A stretch of DNA of 36,507 bases from Bacillota bacterium (GTDB lineage Bacteria; Bacillota_I; Bacilli_A; Acholeplasmatales; Acholeplasmataceae): the NCBI GenBank assembly GCA_018818645.1, contig JAHIRQ010000123.1:1-36507 (forward strand). The letters run 5' to 3'. Every line of letters begins with the position of its first letter. The first letter of the stretch is position 1. Under the pieces are notes generated by a model. That model was not told where the DNA came from. It ran no database searches and saw nothing but the letters and a program-made list of their open reading frames with translations. The position numbers and the translations under genes are program-made. Shown here piece after piece: positions 34,747 through 36,507 of this stretch.

Positions 34747-35486
34747 TGTTTTAGCTCCTTAAAAATATCATTCATCTTGTATAATCCTGCTTTCTTACAA
34801 ACTAAAAATTTGGCAGCTTTAATCGATCCATAAGCAAATATTGACTTAGATTGTGCAATATGTGAAATCTCAATCGTCTCATCTTGACCTAGAAACATAA
34901 CGGTGTGTTCACCAATAACTGAGCCACCACGTACGGCGTGTATTGCTAACTCGTTTTCTGCTCTTTTTCCTTGGTGTCCATTTACTATTTCTTTTTTGAC
35001 TAGAAGTGATTGATTGATTGTATTGGCTAGATGAAGTGATGTTCCACTTGGAGCATCTACTTTTAAGTGATGATGTTTTTCAACAATTTCAATATCGTAA
35101 TCAGCTTCTAAAACTGAAGAGATTTGTTTTAACACCTGTGTCAAAACTTCAACTCCAAATGAGTAATTTGAACTCTTAAAAATTGGAAGGACTTGACTCA
35201 TCGTTAAGATCTCTTCCTCTTGAAGACTACTATATCCTGTGGTTGCTATCACTAATGGTGTACAGTTTATTTTCGCATAGCTTAAGATATCAGAAAGTAA
35301 GCTTGGGTGTGAATAATCAATGATAACATCAACTTTAGGTAAGTCAGAAAAAGTTTGAAATGTTGTCTTAGAACTGATCTCATGTTGATCCAATCCATAG
35401 ACTAAATCAACTCTTTGATCTGCTTCTAATAACGTCTTTACCAACGCTCCCATTTTACCTTTAGATCCAATGACTAATACTTTCAT
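34743..35486 (-). CDS. dapB: 4-hydroxy-tetrahydrodipicolinate reductase
   Basis: 247 aa. N-terminal Rossmann motif [12 protein letters not shown] (residues 4-15), central ATTGY, and the substrate loop [15 protein letters not shown] with the catalytic His pair and Lys. NAD(P)H-dependent reduction in DAP synthesis, cytosolic. Overlaps dapA by 4 nt upstream and dapH by 4 nt downstream, implying one transcript. Confidence 0.95.
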   Translation of the reverse strand: MKVLVIGSKGKMGALVKTLLEADQRVDLVYGLDQHEISSKTTFQTFSDLPKVDVIIDYSHPSLLSDILSYAKINCTPLVIATTGYSSLQEEEILTMSQVLPIFKSSNYSFGVEVLTQVLKQISSVLEADYDIEIVEKHHHLKVDAPSGTSLHLANTINQSLLVKKEIVNGHQGKRAENELAIHAVRGGSVIGEHTVMFLGQDETIEISHIAQSKSIFAYGSIKAAKFLVCKKAGLYKMNDIFKELKQ

Positions 35487-36370
35487 TTTTGATCTCCAAT
35501 CAATTGATATTTTCTTAAAACACTTTTTAGCGTTTCAAGATTTTTATCTTCTAAACTAACGAGTGGAAGTCTAACTTCTTTTTCAATCATACCCATTAGA
35601 TTTAATGCTGTTTTTGCTGGTACTGGATTGCTTTCAATAAACATAACTTGATGCAATTCTCTTGTTTTTAATGCTGAGTCAACCCATTTTTGATCACCAT
35701 TTAAATAGCCTAAGACTTGATCATGAATCAATCTTGGACAAATATTTGCTGTAACTGAAATAACACCTTTTCCACCGAGTGCTAAGATAGGCATTGTTTG
35801 ATCATCATTACCAGAATAAACTATAAAATCTTTAGGAACAAGTTCTATAACTTTTGCGATTTGACTGATGTCTGCAGACGCCTCTTTTATAGCCCTAATT
35901 TGTGAGATTTTAGAAAGTTCTAGGACAGTTTCAGGAAGTAGGTTAACTCCTGTGCGTGATGGTACATTGTATAAGATGATTGGAATACTCACATGCTCTG
36001 AAATGGCTTTAAAATGCGCATATAACCCTCTTTGAGTAGGTTTGTTATAATAAGGCGTGATGAGTAATAAACCATCTGCACCGACTTTTTCTGCATACTT
36101 AGAAAGTTCAATTGAGACTTTTGTATCATTTGTTCCTGTACCTGCAATTATCTGTGTTCTTTTATGCGCAATTTTTACTGTAAATTCTACGATTTTTTTC
36201 TTTTCTTCCATGGATAAAGTTGCACTTTCTCCAGTCGTTCCAAAAACGATAATCGCATCTGTTTTTTCCTCGATATGCCACTCGATTAGTCTTTTCAATG
36301 CATCATAATCGACTTCATTTTTTAGAAATGGTGTGACGATTGCTACACCTGATCCCGTAAATAAGCTCAT
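35483..36370 (-). CDS. dapA: 4-hydroxy-tetrahydrodipicolinate synthase
   Basis: 295 aa, standard length. TIM-barrel aldolase with [10 protein letters not shown] (residues about 44-53), [14 protein letters not shown] (with the catalytic Tyr), VPSRTG and AIKEAS (Schiff-base Lys). Condenses pyruvate with aspartate semialdehyde. The ATG overlaps the TGA of asd, with AAGGAG 9 nt before it. Confidence 0.96.
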   Translation of the reverse strand: MSLFTGSGVAIVTPFLKNEVDYDALKRLIEWHIEEKTDAIIVFGTTGESATLSMEEKKKIVEFTVKIAHKRTQIIAGTGTNDTKVSIELSKYAEKVGADGLLLITPYYNKPTQRGLYAHFKAISEHVSIPIILYNVPSRTGVNLLPETVLELSKISQIRAIKEASADISQIAKVIELVPKDFIVYSGNDDQTMPILALGGKGVISVTANICPRLIHDQVLGYLNGDQKWVDSALKTRELHQVMFIESNPVPAKTALNLMGMIEKEVRLPLVSLEDKNLETLKSVLRKYQLIGDQK

Positions 36371-36507
36371 ATAAGATTCTCCTTTATTAAGTACTCTGCA
36401 ATTTGAATTGCATTGGTTGCTGCACCTTTTCTAACATTGTCTGCAACTGCCCATAAATGAATACCATTTTCTGCACTTAAATCCTTTCTCAATCGACCAA
36501 CATGAAC
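36367..36507 (-). CDS. asd: Aspartate-semialdehyde dehydrogenase, C-terminal 46 residues only
   Basis: The frame is open from the right edge and ends with TGA at 36367. The residues [34 protein letters not shown] are the conserved C-terminal end of Asd. The 5' part of the gene and the operon promoter lie outside the window. The 4-nt overlap with dapA fits a lysine/DAP operon, where Asd makes the DapA substrate. Confidence 0.92.
   Translation of the reverse strand, partial: VHVGRLRKDLSAENGIHLWAVADNVRKGAATNAIQIAEYLIKENLI

Noticed and set aside
1-36507. CRISPR arrays, insertion sequences, tRNA or rRNA genes
   Set aside because: No regularly spaced repeats, transposase motifs, or tRNA/rRNA signatures were seen on either strand.

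Overview
This 36.5 kb window is AT-rich, and every gene I can support lies on the minus strand, so transcription runs from high to low coordinates. TGA is used as a stop (for example at 4264 and 30044) and TGG encodes Trp, so the code is standard. Low GC, a SipW/TasA-type export theme, GEMM riboswitches and an acetylase-type DAP/lysine operon suggest a low-GC Bacillota or a deep Mollicutes-like relative (Acholeplasma/Izemoplasma/Haloplasma side). The sequence alone does not fix the taxon.

Region 1 (36507-32813) is a lysine/DAP operon: asd (3' end only), dapA, dapB, dapH and a class-III aminotransferase, joined by 4-nt overlaps or a few bases and closed by a hairpin terminator. Region 2 (32698-28563) is a two-gene operon of membrane-anchored GGDEF-EAL proteins with its own -35/-10 promoter. 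Both GGDEF motifs are degenerate. The first EAL domain keeps all the usual catalytic residues; the second has lost one Asp. The locus therefore probably degrades or senses c-di-GMP rather than making it.

Region 3 (28420-14086, 'cluster B') and Region 4 (13957-1, 'cluster A') are two paralogous copies of one export/surface-structure cluster. Shared order is: small GQ(N/Q)AGN-type protein, 321-aa SipW-signal protein, abundant-type TasA-like subunit, SipW-type signal peptidase with a charged cytosolic tail, membrane-anchored McrB-like AAA+ NTPase, small SipW-signal proteins, and a giant GLUG-repeat secreted protein (2329 aa in B; at least 1422 aa and cut by the window edge in A). Cluster A also has a coiled-coil protein with an ENRF motif like that of McrC-type/DUF2357 proteins, and a second SipW-type peptidase.

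Cluster A is wired to c-di-GMP. A TTGACA-17-TAAAAT promoter is followed by two nearly identical tandem c-di-GMP-I (GEMM) riboswitches, each with its own overlapping terminator. A third GEMM riboswitch with a consensus promoter (TTGACA-17-TATAAT) precedes the distal subunit/GLUG genes. The terminator arms include the aptamer's conserved 3' end, so I infer ON switches. No such element precedes cluster B. A conserved three-way-junction RNA lies between the major subunit gene and sipW in both clusters.

Working model (inference): the SipW peptidases process TasA-like subunits that assemble into surface fibres carrying a giant GLUG adhesin. A membrane-bound McrB/McrC-like machine, apparently without a nuclease, assists at the cytosolic face. 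One copy is induced by c-di-GMP, and the neighbouring EAL proteins tune that signal. The McrB-like AAA+/SipW/TasA/GLUG combination, duplicated and placed under serial riboswitches, is the most interesting content of the window.
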